This document shows, piece by piece, positions 1 through 8,414 of a DNA stretch of 64,000 nucleotides (position 1 is its first letter; each line of letters opens with the position of its first letter). A program made the position numbers and the translations under genes. Origin of the DNA: CAWCAW01 sp963714125. GTDB taxonomy: Bacteria > Actinomycetota > Acidimicrobiia > Acidimicrobiales > UBA8190. A model generated the notes under the pieces. It was not told where the DNA came from. It made no database searches and saw only the letters and a list, made by a program, of their open reading frames with translations. The DNA lies in contig OY970234.1 in the NCBI GenBank assembly GCA_963714125.1, positions 124,001-188,000 on the forward strand, written 5' to 3'.

Positions 1-1428
1 CGGCAATGTGCTCGTGAAGGCCATGGCTTGGTCCCCGTAGCAGCGGCGAATTTCGAGGCCGGCCTGTCCGGCGGCTTGCTCCACTTGCCCGCAGGCCTCT
101 TCGAGGCTTTCGGGGTCCTCGGTCGACACCGTCACGTACCCCGTGAAGCGGTACTCGGCGTGACCGTCGGCCAGTTCGACCTCACGTCGAGCCAGCACCT
201 CTTCTTCGCGCCGCCGTCGGGCCGTGGCGAGAAAGCCGCCCCGGCGGCGCAGTTCGGCGTCGGCGATGTCGGCCGTGCGGGCCTGCTCGATGCGTCGGGC
301 CGCCGCTAAAGGACCCACGGGTTCCATGACGACTGCGACCGACCGACGTACTGAGGACCACAGCAACAACGGTCCCAAGAAATCCGGACCGACATCGGTG
401 CGCGGCCATTGGGATATCCAGAACGTGGCGTGCCACGTTCCATCGGCGTGCACTCGACCCCATTCAGCCGACAGCCCCATCGGCCATGGCCACGGCGCCG
501 GGCGCGGCGTGTAGCGTTCACCTGATTCCGGCGTGGGGCCCATGATGGCGGGCGCGGTATCGAAGGAAGCCCGCACGACGCGCCCCAACTCGTCGGCATC
601 GAGGACAGAGCCGACATCCAGAGACGCGTCGCTCAGGCGGCGGCGCAACGACGCCACGTCGCGCAACAGCACCGTGCACGCGCCTCGGTCTCCTCCTCCC
701 GCTATCTTCACGGCCCGCGCCGCCCGACCGGCGTGGATGGCGATGGCCACGAAGACCTCGTGGCGGCATGTGGCCGGAAACTCGGCTTCCACCAACGCTC
801 CATACGAAGTCCGCGGATCGGAGCTGCCATCGAGCGTGGCGGCCGTGCGGAGATGATCTCGGATGGCGGCACCGTCGTCGGAGAGACTCCGCTCGACCCA
901 CTGCACGCGGTGGATGACCGATCCCTGCAGCGCCAGGGAAGAAAGCGCGGAACTCCAGCCGCCCACTCGCCGCGCCTTATCCTCGGGACCGAGGAGTACG
1001 AAGCCTCGTCCCGCCACGCGAAGCACGGCGGTGTAGGTGCGAGAGGCACCATCGAATACGACGGCGGCCCGGTGTTGCTCACCAGGCCCAAGCTCGACAT
1101 CGAGGACGCGCAGCGTGGTGAAGGGGTTGGACCTGGAGCTTCGTCGCCGACCCGGGATGCCAGCGGCGTGGCGCCAGGCATCCGGCGCCCACTCTTCAGC
1201 GGTGCGGCCGCCGATCGGCCACGTGGCGGCACCGACGGCCAAGCCGACGATGGCCAACGCCACCACGGCTCCCGAGACAGAGGGGCGAGCACGTAACACC
1301 ACCACCGCCACCACTAGGGAGACGGCCACTATGGCGATCTGCCCACCGCGCCAGCCAGCCACGAGTCCACGGCGTTGCAAGGGGCCGAAGCGGTAACGCG
1401 GCACCTCGGGTTCAGTCGGCACCGTCAT
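1..1428 (-). CDS. SCO6880-family protein of an actinobacterial conjugation/type IV secretion-like locus (C-terminus beyond window)
   Basis: The reverse strand is open for 476 codons from ATG at 1428 to the left edge, so the C-terminus is missing. The start region reads MTVPTEPEVPRYRFGPLQRR, followed by two hydrophobic segments at about residues 25-45 and 48-66 and then a long soluble part. The YRFGPLxRRG opening, the twin membrane segments and the position after TrbL-like and DUF6112 genes are typical of SCO6880-family proteins found in Streptomyces and other actinobacterial conjugation-like clusters, where the protein is an inner-membrane component of unproven biochemical role. The start overlaps the stop of the upstream gene by 17 nt, suggesting translational coupling. 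Whether the locus is a conjugative element or a fixed chromosomal secretion system cannot be told from this fragment. Confidence 0.75.
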   Translation of the reverse strand, partial: MTVPTEPEVPRYRFGPLQRRGLVAGWRGGQIAIVAVSLVVAVVVLRARPSVSGAVVALAIVGLAVGAATWPIGGRTAEEWAPDAWRHAAGIPGRRRSSRSNPFTTLRVLDVELGPGEQHRAAVVFDGASRTYTAVLRVAGRGFVLLGPEDKARRVGGWSSALSSLALQGSVIHRVQWVERSLSDDGAAIRDHLRTAATLDGSSDPRTSYGALVEAEFPATCRHEVFVAIAIHAGRAARAVKIAGGGDRGACTVLLRDVASLRRRLSDASLDVGSVLDADELGRVVRASFDTAPAIMGPTPESGERYTPRPAPWPWPMGLSAEWGRVHADGTWHATFWISQWPRTDVGPDFLGPLLLWSSVRRSVAVVMEPVGPLAAARRIEQARTADIADAELRRRGGFLATARRRREEEVLARREVELADGHAEYRFTGYVTVSTEDPESLEEACGQVEQAAGQAGLEIRRCYGDQAMAFTSTLP

Positions 1429-2746
1429 CGTCCAATCGCGCTGCGGGTAACTCAGACCGCGCCGAGTTTCGGTCCTCATCGCCGTCACCAGCCCCGCCAC
1501 GGACGGCGCCATCCTCGGTCCAACCGGCGACCGAGCCCTCGGGCCTGAGCACGCCGTGTTTGGAAAGGTCGTACGGGTCACTACCGCCGGTGCTTCCATC
1601 ACCGCTACCGCTGCCATCTCCACCGCTGCCGGAAACACCTTCGCCAGGGCGGGAGCCCGCCCCGACCGGTCCCTCCGTAAGCATCGGGATCGCCTTCGTC
1701 GCCGCCTCGGACTCTGACCCGACTGCCGATAAGGCGCGCATCGCCACTTGGGGGCCGGGCCCTCCGCCCTGCGTCAGCACGTCCATGGCGAAGTTGCCGT
1801 TGCGCGCCAAGTTCATGGGGCCGCTTTGCATGCGGTGCCGAGCCGACTCCAGATGCGCGGCCGCCCCCGCCTCAAAGGCGGGTATCAACCGCAGCAATGT
1901 AAAGGGGGACATGGCGGCAATGATCAACAACGCGCTGCCCGTCACCACCGCCGAGAAGCCGCCGGAATTGCCGGCCGGTGACGACGCCACGCCGAAGCCG
2001 GCCGCCAGAGCAGCGGCGGCCAACGACAACACAGCGGCGATAACGAGCTTGGAAAGAATGAGGGCGACCAAGGTGTCGACCAGACGGCGGCACCAATGCG
2101 AAATGGCTGGCCACGCCAACGCGGCCAAGGAAAGGGGAAGGAACAACACGGCCACAGATGTGGCTGCGGCACGCACCACCAGCTCGAGCCATACGACCAG
2201 TGTTCCGATGGCTATCACCAATGCACCCAAGAACAGAGCGAAGGGCGGCGCGCCGCCCGCCACCATCAGAAATGCCCCTGTCGAAGCGAGGAGATTGTCG
2301 GGGCCCACGCCGGCCACCGACAACATCTGCGCGGAGAGCGCGTCGGTGATGGCCAATGCCAGGCTGACAAGCTCTACCGCCACCCCGGTGAGGAGCAATG
2401 CCAGGGGCACGTAGACGAGAAACGTCCGCATCAGGGCGGATGCGCTTTGGCGATAAATGGCCTGTATGGCCGCACAGCACGCCATGGGCACGATGACCGC
2501 CGCCGCTAGCCCCGCCATGACCGTCTCGTGACGGGTGAACCAGCTCGACGACAAGTCGACGGTGGTGGAAGCCGACAACACGTGGCCCACCTGTCCGAGC
2601 AACCACGCCGCTCCGGCCGCCACCCAATTGCCGGCCGCGCCCAGCACCGCCGAGGCGCCGGCGCTGGCCACCCCACTAGCAACACCTCCGGCAACGCTGC
2701 TCACCACACCACCGGCAAGGCTGCTCGCCGACGCCAGCAGGGTCAT
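1412..2746 (-). CDS. TrbL/VirB6-like polytopic membrane protein
   Basis: This is a 444-residue protein starting at ATG 2746, two bases after the stop of the upstream DUF6112 gene. The reading frame stays open further upstream, but that extension lies inside the DUF6112 gene and is implausible. After a Gly/Ala/Ser-rich N-terminus (residues 1-50) there are about six or seven hydrophobic segments between residues 80 and 320. A cytoplasmic Gly/Ser-rich tail (about 375-444) contains acidic patches. This architecture matches the TrbL/VirB6-like channel component of type IV secretion systems, and the order DUF6112, TrbL-like, SCO6880 supports it. No catalytic motif is present. It probably forms part of the inner-membrane translocation pore; the substrate is unknown. 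Confidence 0.7.
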   Translation of the reverse strand: MTLLASASSLAGGVVSSVAGGVASGVASAGASAVLGAAGNWVAAGAAWLLGQVGHVLSASTTVDLSSSWFTRHETVMAGLAAAVIVPMACCAAIQAIYRQSASALMRTFLVYVPLALLLTGVAVELVSLALAITDALSAQMLSVAGVGPDNLLASTGAFLMVAGGAPPFALFLGALVIAIGTLVVWLELVVRAAATSVAVLFLPLSLAALAWPAISHWCRRLVDTLVALILSKLVIAAVLSLAAAALAAGFGVASSPAGNSGGFSAVVTGSALLIIAAMSPFTLLRLIPAFEAGAAAHLESARHRMQSGPMNLARNGNFAMDVLTQGGGPGPQVAMRALSAVGSESEAATKAIPMLTEGPVGAGSRPGEGVSGSGGDGSGSGDGSTGGSDPYDLSKHGVLRPEGSVAGWTEDGAVRGGAGDGDEDRNSARSELPAARLDDDGAD

Positions 2747-2748
2747 GC

Positions 2749-3051
2749 TCAGTGCACCCCGGTGCCGGCGTGAAAGAAGAAGTTGACGATGGCCGGAGCC
2801 GCCCCCACCAGGAGGGCGGCCAGCGCAGAAACCAGCACCGTGCGCCGACCGGAATACGACTGGTTGTAGTTCTGCGAATGTGCCCCCAGCGCCCACGTGG
2901 CGGCGCCGATGATCAGGCCGACCAGGGCAGCCACCAGGGCCCACCCCCCGAGCCCATCGGTGAGCCGCTGCAAGATCTCGCTGCCCGGCAGGTTGGCGGG
3001 ATCGGGATTGAGCTGCACGTCAGTCAGGACCACACCAGCCAGCCACGTCAT
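2749..3051 (-). CDS. DUF6112-like small membrane protein (pilin-like component)
   Basis: The start is placed at ATG 3051 because a GGGAGG ribosome-binding site sits 5 nt upstream; the frame stays open to 3105. The product is 100 residues: MTWLAGVVLTDVQ, a short polar stretch, a membrane segment (about residues 35-55), a polar loop with NYNQSYSGRR, and a second membrane segment (about 70-90). Size and two-helix topology resemble VirB2/TrbC-type pilin-like subunits, and DUF6112 proteins precede TrbL-like genes in actinobacterial conjugation-like clusters. It is probably the first gene of an operon running down through the TrbL-like and SCO6880 genes. The functional assignment rests on context. 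Confidence 0.65.
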   Translation of the reverse strand: MTWLAGVVLTDVQLNPDPANLPGSEILQRLTDGLGGWALVAALVGLIIGAATWALGAHSQNYNQSYSGRRTVLVSALAALLVGAAPAIVNFFFHAGTGVH

Positions 3052-3259
3052 AAGGACCTCCCTCGATGGAAGGCGGGGAACTCGCTCCTGCTCTGGAAAC
3101 GCCACCGCCTTGCCGCCGCAGGCTAGAAGAGTCTGTCGTGTGGTTTCAAGTTATTTCATGATTTTTCACTCACAACATGAGCACCCTCCGTCAAAGACAT
3201 GACCAGCCCCTGGGACACAGGCCGGAGACGGGTCGGACCCGACCCACCATGGCCCTGTC
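3052..3259. promoter_or_regulatory. Divergent intergenic region between secretion-like locus and sensor kinase
   Basis: This 208-bp gap separates the minus-strand DUF6112 gene from the plus-strand sensor kinase. It includes a distinctly AT-rich patch at about 3139-3180 in otherwise very GC-rich DNA, so promoters for both directions probably lie here. No operator could be assigned with confidence. Confidence 0.4.
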
Positions 3260-4537
3260 ATGCTGGAGTCGATGGTCGCCACCTCCGGGCTCTCTGAGCA
3301 CGCCGCCGTGGTGGGATTCGTGGCGCTCGCGGCCGTCGCTGTGGTCGGCATCGTGATTGCCACCATCGTGGGTCGGCGCAGCGGCCGACACTCACTCGAG
3401 CAACGCTTATCGGCGCTGGCGTCGCGCCTCGGCGTCGACGAACCCGGCGGCGAGCCGGCCGGCGTGGAACCGGCGTTACAGCACCTGGAGCAGGTCACCG
3501 ATCAGGCCGCCGAAGCGGTGGCTGAATCGTCGGCCGATGCCATTCGGCTGCGGCGCGCTCTCGACACGTTGCCCCAAGGCGTCATCGTCTGCGACGAGCA
3601 CCATCACGTCATCTTTCGCAACGCTCGTGCCGTCGGTCTCATGGGAGGACGACACGGGGACGCCCTTGCCGCCCAAGCGGTCGAGGACTTGTTGGGCGAC
3701 GCGTGGCAAGCAGGCATGGCCGAGCGCACGCTCGATCTGTACGGTCCGCCTCGGCGCACGTTGGCGGTCAGCGCCCAGATCATCGACGACGGACGGCGCA
3801 CGCTGGGTGTGATCGCCGTCATCGACGACGTGTCCGAACGTCGCCGCCTCGAAGAGGTTCGGCGCGACTTCGTCGCCAACGTGAGCCACGAGCTTAAAAC
3901 CCCCATGGGTGCGTTGGGGCTTCTGGCCGAGACCCTGGTGGTGGAGACCGACGCGGCGGTGGCCCAGCGACTGGCCAACCGCATCCACACCGAGGCCTTT
4001 CGGGTGTCGAGGATCATCGACGACCTTCTTGATCTGTCCCGGATCGAGTCCGAGGAGGCCCCACCTCGAGAGCCCGTGCTTGTGAACCTGGTGATGGCCG
4101 AAGCCGTTGAGCGGGTCCGGGCCGCCTCCGAGCAACGCAACGTGAAGATCCAACTGGAGGAGCCCACCCCGGCGGTGACCGTCCTGGGCGACCGGCGCCA
4201 GCTCGTCTCGGCGCTGTACAACCTCCTCGAAAACGGGGTGAAGTTCTCCTATGACGGCGGAACCGTTCGCTTCGCCGGATCCGTGCATGGTGAGGACATC
4301 CATTTGGAGGTGGAGGACCACGGCCAAGGCATCCCGGCCCGCGACCTCGACCGCATATTCGAGCGCTTCTACCGTGTCGACCAGGGCCGCAGTCGCAACA
4401 CTGGGGGTACCGGCCTGGGACTGTCTATCGTGCGTCACGTGGCCGCCAACCACCAGGGTCACGTCGAAGTCGACTCGCGCGAGGGCGAGGGCTCGACGTT
4501 CCGGCTCATTTTGGCTTGGCACTCCGAGATCGGGTGA
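3260..4537 (+). CDS. senX3: Sensor histidine kinase, SenX3/PhoR-like
   Basis: This 425-residue protein has one clear N-terminal membrane segment (about residues 16-37), a PAS-like domain (about 90-190), and a HisKA domain whose H-box VSHELKTPM carries the phospho-accepting His near residue 212. The HATPase domain has an N-box (LLENGVKFS), a G1 box (DHGQGIP) and a G2 box (GGTGLGLSIV). Order and length match the SenX3/PhoR family, which senses phosphate status with the Pst/PhoU system; no pst or phoU gene is in this window, so the phosphate role is inherited from the family. The partner regulator starts 3 nt after the stop, consistent with one transcript. The symbol is by similarity. Confidence 0.85.
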   Translation: MLESMVATSGLSEHAAVVGFVALAAVAVVGIVIATIVGRRSGRHSLEQRLSALASRLGVDEPGGEPAGVEPALQHLEQVTDQAAEAVAESSADAIRLRRALDTLPQGVIVCDEHHHVIFRNARAVGLMGGRHGDALAAQAVEDLLGDAWQAGMAERTLDLYGPPRRTLAVSAQIIDDGRRTLGVIAVIDDVSERRRLEEVRRDFVANVSHELKTPMGALGLLAETLVVETDAAVAQRLANRIHTEAFRVSRIIDDLLDLSRIESEEAPPREPVLVNLVMAEAVERVRAASEQRNVKIQLEEPTPAVTVLGDRRQLVSALYNLLENGVKFSYDGGTVRFAGSVHGEDIHLEVEDHGQGIPARDLDRIFERFYRVDQGRSRNTGGTGLGLSIVRHVAANHQGHVEVDSREGEGSTFRLILAWHSEIG

Positions 4538-4539
4538 CC

Positions 4540-5313
4540 ATGGCTCGAGGTTCTGAAGCACGTGCCGTGCACGGTGCCGGTGATGATCCCGACGACCAGC
4601 GCATCAGCGTGCTGGTCGCCGAAGACGAGGAGTCCTTCGTCGAGGCGCTGGCGTTGGGACTGGCCCGCGAAGGATTCGACGTCTCCGTGGCGCGCGACGG
4701 CACCGAGGCGCTGGAGATGTTCGAGAGGAAACAGCCCGACCTCGTGCTCCTCGACATCATGCTGCCCAAGTTGTCGGGGATCGACGTCTGCCGGGCCATC
4801 CGGTCGCGCTCTTCTGTGCCGATCATCATGGTGACCGCCAAAGGGACCGAGATCGACACCGTGGTCGGTCTCGAAGTGGGCGCCGACGATTACGTGACCA
4901 AGCCCTACCGTCTGCGCGAGCTGGTGGCCCGCATGCGAGCCGTACTCCGTCGCTCCCCGCACCAAGGCCCTGAACCAGCCGATGGTGGCGCCGATGACAG
5001 CGGGGTGCTCGAGGTCGGAGATGTGAGTGTGGACCCCGACCGGCACCGCGTCTTCGTACGGGGCACCGAGGTGCACCTCAGGCGCAAGGAGTTCGAGCTC
5101 CTCGAGCTCCTCATCGAAAACGCCGGACGCGTGATGACTCGCGACACCCTGATCGACCGCGTGTGGGGCACCGACTACGTCGGTGACACCAAGACCCTCG
5201 ACGTGCACATCAAGCGGCTCCGGAACCACATCGAGAACAGCCCGTCGGTGCCGGCCATCATCACGACGGTGCGTGGCGTGGGCTACCGCTTCGAGGTCGG
5301 CTCCGGCAGCTGA
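4540..5313 (+). CDS. regX3: Response regulator, RegX3/PhoB-like (OmpR family)
   Basis: ATG 4540, immediately after the kinase stop, gives 257 residues; an in-frame GTG at 4534 overlapping that stop is an alternative. The receiver domain contains the acidic pair (AEDEES), the phospho-acceptor Asp in LVLLDIMLPK, the conserved Thr in MVTAKG and Lys in VTKPYR. A winged-helix DNA-binding domain follows (about residues 160-255), ending in the family signature TTVRGVGYRFE. It should bind DNA when phosphorylated by the adjacent kinase. About 20 extra residues precede the receiver domain, so the true start could be further in. The stop codon lies inside a 19-bp tandem repeat. Confidence 0.87.
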   Translation: MARGSEARAVHGAGDDPDDQRISVLVAEDEESFVEALALGLAREGFDVSVARDGTEALEMFERKQPDLVLLDIMLPKLSGIDVCRAIRSRSSVPIIMVTAKGTEIDTVVGLEVGADDYVTKPYRLRELVARMRAVLRRSPHQGPEPADGGADDSGVLEVGDVSVDPDRHRVFVRGTEVHLRRKEFELLELLIENAGRVMTRDTLIDRVWGTDYVGDTKTLDVHIKRLRNHIENSPSVPAIITTVRGVGYRFEVGSGS

Positions 5314-5353
5314 ACCAGGCGCCGGCAGCTGAACCAGGCCCCGGCAGCTAACG
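5303..5353. repeat. 19-bp tandem repeat across the regX3 stop codon
   Basis: The unit CCGGCAGCTGAACCAGGCS occurs at 5303-5321 and 5322-5340, and a third partial copy (CCGGCAGCT) begins at 5341. The first copy encodes the last residues and stop of the response regulator; the rest fills the 50-bp gap to the convergent serS stop. No hairpin with a T-tract is evident. Confidence 0.85.
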
Positions 5354-5363
5354 AGGGCCTCGC

Positions 5364-6659
5364 TCAGGAAGCGATCGGGGCGGGGATCACGGTCGAACCG
5401 CCCAGGTACGGGCCGAGCACGCCAGGAAGGTGCACCGACCCATCCGCAGCGCGCCCCACCTCGAGCAGCGTGGGCCAGATACGTGACCATGCCAACGCGG
5501 AACCGTTCAAGGTGTGGACGAACCGCGGCGCACCACCCCCGGTGGGGCGGTAGCGGATGTTGGCCCGCCGGGCCTGGTACTCGGCGAACCACGACACCGA
5601 CGACACCTCCAACCACATATCGGCGCCGGGCGCATAGACCTCGAAGTCAAAGGTGCGGGCCGCTGAGTTGCCGAGGTCGCCGGCACAGAGATCAAGGACC
5701 CGGTACTCGAGGTTCAGCGCCTGCAGCAGAACGTCGACGCGCGCCAGCATGTCGTCGTGCACGGCGGCCGCCTGTTCGGCTGTGGCGTAGGCGAACAACT
5801 CCACCTTGTCGAACTCGTGCGTGCGCAATACCCCTCGGGTGTCGCGCCCTGCCGCCCCTGCTTCCCGGCGGAAACACGCACTCGCCGCGGTGAGGCGCAT
5901 AGGCAGATTGGCCTCTTCGAGCACGTCGCCACGGTGCATAGAGGTGAGGGGCACCTCGGCGGTGGGAATCGCCCACATGTCATCGCGCTCGACGTGGTAC
6001 GCCTCGTCGGCGAACTTGGGCAGGTGCCCGGTGGACACCATCGTCTCGGTGCGCACCAACGTCGGCGGTCGGATCTCCTCAAAAGCATCGGCATGGCGAT
6101 CGAGGGCAAAGGCGGTCAACGCCCGGATAAGCCGGGCCCCCGCCCCCCGGTACAGCGGGAACATCGACCCCGACAGCTTGGCCCCGCGCTCCATGTCCAA
6201 GATGCCGAGCTCGGTGCCGATGTCCCAGTGCGGGACGCGCTGGTGCTCGGCGTAGGTACGGGGGTGCTCGGGCCAGCGTCGCACGACGGGATTGTCCTGC
6301 GGCCCGGCCCCATCGGGGGCCTCGGCGGCGGGCAGGTTGGGCAGCCACAACAGGATCCGGCGCACCTCGGTGGCGGCCGCTTCGGCGTCGACATCGGCGC
6401 TTTTTTCGAGCTCGCCGAGCTCCCGGGACTCGTCCGCCAATCGTGTCGAGGTGGCTTCGTCGCCGCCGCGACGCGCCTCTCCCACCTGCCGGGACAGCTC
6501 CTTAATCTGACCTCGCACCTCGTCGCGCTGCGACGACGCCGAGCGGGCGCGGTTGTCCGCCTCGATCAGTGCGTCGATCTCGGCCGAGTCCACGCCACGT
6601 CGGGCCAGCGACGCTTTGACGAAAGCCGGATCGTCGCGCACCAACCGGATGTCGATCAT
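5364..6659 (-). CDS. serS: Serine--tRNA ligase
   Basis: This 431-residue class II aminoacyl-tRNA synthetase charges tRNA-Ser. It opens with MIDIRLVRDDPAFVKASLARRG and a coiled-coil tRNA-binding arm (about residues 30-105). The catalytic core follows, with motif 2 around CFRREAGAAGRDTRG and motif 3 around LNGSALAWSRIWPTLLE. The motif 3 tail (WSRIWPTLLE) departs from the common GRT-AILEN form, but the Arg is kept. Length is normal. The gene is monocistronic in this view. Its ATG is only 25 bp from the start of the divergent ABC transporter gene, so its promoter must fall within that gap or extend into the neighbour. Confidence 0.95.
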   Translation of the reverse strand: MIDIRLVRDDPAFVKASLARRGVDSAEIDALIEADNRARSASSQRDEVRGQIKELSRQVGEARRGGDEATSTRLADESRELGELEKSADVDAEAAATEVRRILLWLPNLPAAEAPDGAGPQDNPVVRRWPEHPRTYAEHQRVPHWDIGTELGILDMERGAKLSGSMFPLYRGAGARLIRALTAFALDRHADAFEEIRPPTLVRTETMVSTGHLPKFADEAYHVERDDMWAIPTAEVPLTSMHRGDVLEEANLPMRLTAASACFRREAGAAGRDTRGVLRTHEFDKVELFAYATAEQAAAVHDDMLARVDVLLQALNLEYRVLDLCAGDLGNSAARTFDFEVYAPGADMWLEVSSVSWFAEYQARRANIRYRPTGGGAPRFVHTLNGSALAWSRIWPTLLEVGRAADGSVHLPGVLGPYLGGSTVIPAPIAS

Positions 6660-6668
6660 GGTGCGTCA

Positions 6669-6678
6669 ACGGTAGCCT
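6669..6678. promoter_or_regulatory. Overlapping divergent -10 elements between serS and ABC transporter
   Basis: The sequence ACGGTAGCCT contains TAGCCT on the plus strand, 6 nt before GTG 6685, and TACCGT on the minus strand, 9 nt before the serS ATG. Both fit the actinobacterial TANNNT -10 consensus and share the central TA. Spacing implies leaderless or nearly leaderless mRNAs. This is inferred from sequence only. Confidence 0.5.
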
Positions 6679-6684
6679 CGCCCG

Positions 6685-7656
6685 GTGCCCGACCGGCCCG
6701 CCCGCGCTGTTGCCGTCGAGTGCCGTGACCTCGTGGTCCGCTATGGGACCCGGACCGCCGTGGACGGGTTGTCGTTTCAGGCCCACGCGGGCGAGGTCCT
6801 CGCCCTGCTCGGTCCCAATGGTGCCGGCAAGACCACCACCGTCGAGACCCTCGAGGGGTATCACCGCCCCGACGGCGGTACGGCGCGCGTCCTCGGTCTC
6901 GACCCGCGCCAGGACCACCGCGACCTGGTGGCGCGCGTGGGCGTGATGCTCCAGCGCGGTGGGGTGTACCCCACCATGGGTCCGGGCCGAGCCCTCGAGT
7001 TGTTCGCCTCCTACTACCGGGATCCCGAAGACCCCGCCGCCCTTCTCGAGCGTCTGGGGCTCGCCGCTGTGGCGCGCACACCGTGGCGGCGGCTGTCGGG
7101 GGGCGAGCAACAGCGCCTCGGCCTGGCCCTGGCCTTGGTGGGACGCCCCGAGGTGGTCTTCCTCGACGAGCCCACCGCCGGCGTGGACCCCGAGGGCCGG
7201 CTCGGCGTGCGCGGCGTCATCACCGAGCTGCGCGACCGGGGCGTGTGCGTCGTGCTCACCACCCACGAGCTGCCCGAGGCCGAGCGCCTCGCCGACGAGG
7301 TCGTCATCATGGCGGCGGGTCGAGCCGTGCGCCGCGGCACCGTGGCCGAGCTGTCGGCCGGCACCGGCGGCGGGATCGAGTTCGCGGCGCCAAGCGGGCT
7401 GGATCTCGACGAGCTGGCCGCCGCCCTCGGGGTCGATGCCGGTGTCGTCACCGAGCCCAGCACCGGTCACTACGCCGTGGCTGGCCCCGCCACGGCCACG
7501 CTCATGGCGGCGGTGGCAACCTGGCTGACGGCGCACGACCTCCCCCTGGCCGACTTCCGGGCCGGGACGCGCTCTTTGGAGGACGCCTATTTGTCGGCTA
7601 CGCGTCACGTGGCGAACCTCGGTGATGACGATCTGGGCGCCGAGGGGCAAGGGTGA
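6685..7656 (+). CDS. ABC transporter ATP-binding protein, DrrA-like
   Basis: A GTG start gives 323 residues. The nucleotide-binding domain has Walker A GPNGAGKTTT (about residue 47), signature RLSGGEQQR (about 138), Walker B VVFLDEPTAG and H-loop TTHELPEAE. After about residue 215 a C-terminal extension is typical of DrrA/CcmA-type exporter ATPases. The stop overlaps the GTG start of the permease gene by 4 nt, so the two are translated together and form a two-component exporter. The substrate is unknown; members of the family export drugs, lipids or antibiotics. A likely leaderless promoter lies directly upstream. Confidence 0.88.
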   Translation: MPDRPARAVAVECRDLVVRYGTRTAVDGLSFQAHAGEVLALLGPNGAGKTTTVETLEGYHRPDGGTARVLGLDPRQDHRDLVARVGVMLQRGGVYPTMGPGRALELFASYYRDPEDPAALLERLGLAAVARTPWRRLSGGEQQRLGLALALVGRPEVVFLDEPTAGVDPEGRLGVRGVITELRDRGVCVVLTTHELPEAERLADEVVIMAAGRAVRRGTVAELSAGTGGGIEFAAPSGLDLDELAAALGVDAGVVTEPSTGHYAVAGPATATLMAAVATWLTAHDLPLADFRAGTRSLEDAYLSATRHVANLGDDDLGAEGQG

Positions 7657-8399
7657 ACGGCGGCCGGCCGGCGGCGGCCCGACTCGTGAGCCAGGCGCGC
7701 GCCGAGGTGGGCATGACGCTGCGCCGGGGCGAGTCTTTGCTGTTGACGGTGGCCATCCCCGTCGTGCTGTTGGTGTTCTTCTCCAAGGTCCATCTTCTGC
7801 CCACCGGCACCACCCATCCGGTGACGTTCCTCGCCCCCGGCGTGCTCGCCCTAGCGGTGATGAGCACAGCCATGGTCAACCTGTCCATCGCCACCGGCTT
7901 CGAGCGCGGCTACGGCGTGCTCAAGCGGCTCCACGCCACACCGCTGGGCCGGCCCTCGCTACTGGGGGCGAAGATCGCCGCCGTGCTGGTGGTCGAGATC
8001 CTTCAAGGTGCGGTGCTGGTGCCGGTGGCTTTCGCGCTTGGGTGGCGCCCGTCGATGGCGGGAGCGGGCACGGCAGTGGCCGTGGTGCTCGTGGCCACCA
8101 TCGGCTTTGGCGGCATAGGCCTGTTCTTGGCCGGTGTGCTGCGGCCCGAGGTGAACCTGGCCGCCGCCAACGGCTTATGGGTGCTCTTGTTACTGGTCAG
8201 CGGCATCCTGGCGCCGCTGTCCAAGTTGCCCTCGTGGATGGCGACCGCCTCCAAGTCCTTGCCGGCCGCCGCATTGTCCGATGCCTTGCATGGAGCCATC
8301 GGCGCAGGCACAGGCGTGCCCGACCGTGCCTGGGTGGTACTGATCGTGTGGGCCGTGGCCGCTCCGCTGGCCGCCGGAGCGACGTTTAAATGGGAGTGA
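7653..8399 (+). CDS. ABC-2 type permease, DrrB-like
   Basis: This 248-residue membrane protein starts at a GTG overlapping the ATPase stop. It has about six hydrophobic segments, including LLTVAIPVVLLVFFSKV and VVLVATIGFGGIGLFLAGVL, and the ABC-2 signature region near LLLVSGILAPLSKLPSWM. It is the membrane half of the exporter encoded with the preceding gene. Family members move hydrophobic compounds out of the cytoplasm; nothing in the sequence fixes the substrate. Confidence 0.85.
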   Translation: MNGGRPAAARLVSQARAEVGMTLRRGESLLLTVAIPVVLLVFFSKVHLLPTGTTHPVTFLAPGVLALAVMSTAMVNLSIATGFERGYGVLKRLHATPLGRPSLLGAKIAAVLVVEILQGAVLVPVAFALGWRPSMAGAGTAVAVVLVATIGFGGIGLFLAGVLRPEVNLAAANGLWVLLLLVSGILAPLSKLPSWMATASKSLPAAALSDALHGAIGAGTGVPDRAWVVLIVWAVAAPLAAGATFKWE

Positions 8400-8402
8400 A
8401 CA

Positions 8403-8408
8403 TATGCT
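8403..8408 (+). promoter_or_regulatory. -10-like TATGCT before PAS gene
   Basis: TATGCT lies exactly 6 nt upstream of GTG 8415, suggesting a leaderless transcript starting at or near the initiation codon. Confidence 0.4.
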
Positions 8409-8414
8409 CGGCCC

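Noticed and set aside
4459..5616. 385-residue minus-strand open frame over the response regulator
   Set aside because: Antisense shadow of regX3 with no recognisable domain; typical of high-GC DNA.
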